Assembly: GCA_002432095.1 (NCBI GenBank)
Contig: DJFQ01000166.1
Coordinates: forward strand, 4,302-11,973
Source of the DNA: Marinagarivorans sp. UBA5868
GTDB taxonomy: Bacteria > Pseudomonadota > Gammaproteobacteria > Pseudomonadales > Cellvibrionaceae
DNA: 7,672 bases
Reading direction: 5' to 3'
In this document: one piece after another, positions 5,811 through 7,672 of the stretch
Layout: every line of letters begins with the position of its first letter
How positions within the stretch are numbered: position 1 is the first letter of the stretch
Notes under the pieces: model-generated
Seen by the model: only the letters and a program-made list of their open reading frames with translations
What the model was told of the DNA's origin: nothing
Databases searched by the model: none
Position numbers and translations under genes: made by a program

Positions 5811-7217
5811 ATGCACCTTATTCAATTAAGCATTCACATTAAAAAAATTCTGAAAAATTCCGCCGCAGCAATTGCGGTTTTTTCCATATATGCCGCAAAT
5901 GCCGCGCCGCTGAAATTGGAAAAAGAAGAACTGAAATTTGGTTTTATCAAACTCACTGATATGGCACCTCTGGCCATTGCCTATGAAAAAGGCTTCTTTG
6001 AAGATGAAGGGCTCTACGTCACTTTGGAAGCTCAAGCGAATTGGAAAGTGCTGCTGGATAGAGTGATTGATGGAGAACTGGATGGCGCGCACATGCTGGC
6101 AGGACAACCATTGGGAGCCACCATAGGCTTCGGCACAGAAGCTCATGTAGTCACTGCATTTAGCATGGATTTAAATGGCAATGCCATTACCGTTTCCAAT
6201 GACGTGTGGAACATGATGAAACCACATGTCCCCATGGATAAGGGCAAACCAGTACATCCGATTAAAGCGAACGCACTTAAACCTGTACTTGAGAAGTTTA
6301 AAGCTGAGGGGAAACCCTTCAAAATGGGAATGGTTTTTCCTGTCTCCACACATAATTACGAACTGCGTTATTGGTTAGCTGCTGGCGGTATCCATCCTGG
6401 ATTTTATGCACCGCACGAAGGTGACACTGCCGGCAATATTCTCGCAGAGGCTTTCCTTTCGGTCACACCTCCACCGCAGATGCCCGCAACACTCGAAGCG
6501 GGCACCATCAACGGTTACTGCGTCGGCGAACCATGGAATCAGCAAGCGGTTTTTAAAGGCATTGGTGTCCCGGTCATCACGGATTATGAAATCTGGAAAA
6601 ACAATCCAGAAAAAGTCTTTGGCGTTTCCAACAGCTGGGCGGAGAAAAATCCCAACACCCATTTGGCGGTAGTGAAAGCGTTGATCCGCGCTGCCAAATG
6701 GCTGGACGAAAATAACAATGCAAACCGCGCCGAGGCCGCAAAAATTCTCAGCAAATCCCATTACGTCGGCGCAGATTATGAGGTTATCGCCAACTCCATG
6801 ACCGGCACGTTTGAATACGAAAAAGGCGATAAACGCGACGTGGCGGATTTCAATGTTTTCTATCGTTACTATGCCACCTACCCCTTTTATTCAGACGCCG
6901 TTTGGTACCTAACGCAAATGCGCCGTTGGGGACAAATCGCGGACACCAAACCCGACACTTGGTACGACGAAGTCGCACGTAAAGTCTATAAGCCCGATGT
7001 ATATCTGCAAGCGGCTAAATTGCTGGTAGCTGAAGGCAAAGTCGACAACAAAGACTTCCCGTGGGACACCGATGGTTATCGCGAGCCTCAAGCGGAATTC
7101 ATCGACGGCATTGCATACGATGGTCGCAAACCAAACGAATACCTTGGCAAATTTTCTATCGGCTTAAAGGCAGATCAGGTCATTAAAAGCGCGAAGGTCG
7201 AACAAATTAAAAAATGA
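5811..7217 (+). CDS. nrtA: Nitrate ABC transporter substrate-binding protein, NrtA/CmpA family
   Basis: This is the extracytoplasmic binding protein that captures nitrate (or a related anion) and delivers it to the NrtB permease. The product is 468 residues, slightly longer than cyanobacterial NrtA. A Sec signal peptide occupies residues 1 to about 32 (KK at 11-12, hydrophobic core, cleavage near ANAA), with no lipobox Cys. The mature part shows the family pattern: [20 protein letters not shown] (44-63), LNGNAITV (121-128), [15 protein letters not shown] (179-193) and YCVGEPWN (236-243). ATG 5811 has GGAG five bases upstream. Upstream lie a sigma-54 promoter and an NtrC-like site, pointing to nitrogen control. 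nrtB follows after 60 bases that include a strong hairpin. CmpA (bicarbonate) proteins share this fold, so the ligand rests on the nitrogen-type promoter and mobA nearby; nitrate is most likely and nitrite or cyanate are possible. Confidence 0.93.
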   Translation: MHLIQLSIHIKKILKNSAAAIAVFSIYAANAAPLKLEKEELKFGFIKLTDMAPLAIAYEKGFFEDEGLYVTLEAQANWKVLLDRVIDGELDGAHMLAGQPLGATIGFGTEAHVVTAFSMDLNGNAITVSNDVWNMMKPHVPMDKGKPVHPIKANALKPVLEKFKAEGKPFKMGMVFPVSTHNYELRYWLAAGGIHPGFYAPHEGDTAGNILAEAFLSVTPPPQMPATLEAGTINGYCVGEPWNQQAVFKGIGVPVITDYEIWKNNPEKVFGVSNSWAEKNPNTHLAVVKALIRAAKWLDENNNANRAEAAKILSKSHYVGADYEVIANSMTGTFEYEKGDKRDVADFNVFYRYYATYPFYSDAVWYLTQMRRWGQIADTKPDTWYDEVARKVYKPDVYLQAAKLLVAEGKVDNKDFPWDTDGYREPQAEFIDGIAYDGRKPNEYLGKFSIGLKADQVIKSAKVEQIKK

Positions 7218-7223
7218 TGTGTC

Positions 7224-7250
7224 GCCACACTCGACTATCCCGGGTGTGGC
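7224..7250 (+). other. Intercistronic hairpin between nrtA and nrtB
   Basis: GCCACACTCG (7224-7233) pairs with CGGGTGTGGC (7241-7250) through ten pairs including one G-T wobble, around a 7-base loop. It starts six bases after the nrtA stop codon. No T-run follows, so it is not a typical terminator. In other importers, hairpins after the binding-protein gene protect its mRNA and lower permease output; the same is inferred here. Confidence 0.7.
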
Positions 7251-7277
7251 CCAGCTCTTAAATAAAGGCAATCCACT

Positions 7278-7672
7278 ATGAACAAACTGATCCATTTCCT
7301 GCAATTGTCCGGCTTTACCTGGTTTGTCCCGGTAGCACGAATGGCGTCGGGTGAGAGTCCCAAGGAACAACTGCAACAACTCTGGTTGGTTATGGGCATT
7401 CCAATCGTCGCGTTTACCGGATTCTTGTTTTTGTGGGGGCAACTGGCGCAAAACATTGAAACCAGTTTAGGCAAAATCCCTGGGCCTGCGGAAGTCATTA
7501 CCGAAGCCAAAGGCCTTATGGTGGAGCATCGCGCCGAACGGGAAAAACAAGCCGCTTTTTATGAACGGCAGAAAAATCGCAATGCGGAAAAATTGGCGGC
7601 GGATCCAAACGCCGAAATAAAGTGGCGGGAATATACCGGTAAATCGACCTATGTCGACCAGATTTTCACCAG
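7278..7672 (+). CDS. nrtB: Nitrate ABC transporter permease, 5' part only
   Basis: The first 131 residues are present and the frame is open at the right edge. NrtB is the inner-membrane permease that takes nitrate from NrtA and works with the NrtC/NrtD ATPases. Visible features are an N-terminal segment of about 34 residues, a membrane helix at about 35-57, the IPGPAEVI segment (67-74) that precedes the transport domain in this family, and a charged, probably helical stretch (82-118, rich in E, K and R). TYVDQIFT (124-131) appears to lead into the conserved BPD permease domain, which lies outside. The start is ATG 7278, with AAGG about nine bases upstream, a rather long spacing. It is in the same operon as nrtA by position. 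The assignment rests mainly on the N-terminal pattern and on nrtA. Confidence 0.85.
   Translation, partial: MNKLIHFLQLSGFTWFVPVARMASGESPKEQLQQLWLVMGIPIVAFTGFLFLWGQLAQNIETSLGKIPGPAEVITEAKGLMVEHRAEREKQAAFYERQKNRNAEKLAADPNAEIKWREYTGKSTYVDQIFT

Overview
The window reads as an ordinary chromosomal segment of a gammaproteobacterium. PdxH and MobA both align closely, from memory, with their E. coli counterparts. A secreted ricin-type lectin with a poly-serine linker suggests the polysaccharide-degrading Cellvibrio / Saccharophagus / Teredinibacter group. That placement is an inference; no rRNA or other phylogenetic marker is present. I see no insertion sequence, phage gene, CRISPR array, tRNA or rRNA.

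Left half, minus strand, read right to left: pdxH (3488-2850) overlaps by 4 bases a zinc-free PIG3-type quinone oxidoreductase gene (2853-1858). About 250 bases follow, holding a probable weak terminator and four tandem 22-23 bp repeats. Then come a small STAS-domain protein (1609-1301) and a methyl-accepting chemotaxis protein (1199 to the left edge, truncated by the window).

Right half, plus strand: mobA (3721-4320, TTG start) makes the guanylylated form of molybdenum cofactor. Next is a secreted lectin-like protein (4561-5361) with a signal peptide, a four-cysteine N-terminal domain, a Ser linker and a three-repeat beta-trefoil. After a 449-base regulatory region come nrtA (5811-7217) and the start of nrtB (7278 to the right edge), the binding protein and permease of a nitrate-type ABC importer. 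mobA and nrtAB make sense together, because assimilatory nitrate reductase needs a molybdenum cofactor; the reductase itself is not in the window. The lectin gene between them has no obvious link to nitrate use.

The strongest regulatory signal lies upstream of nrtA. It has a near-consensus sigma-54 -24/-12 promoter with exact spacing, IHF-consensus sites upstream of that, and an NtrC-like site about 135 bases before the predicted transcription start. This is the classical layout for nitrogen-controlled transcription. A 10-bp hairpin sits between nrtA and nrtB. I did not find a clearly new multi-gene system. The items most worth a second look are the tandem repeat array upstream of the STAS gene, the lectin's cysteine-rich N-terminal domain, and the nrtA control region.
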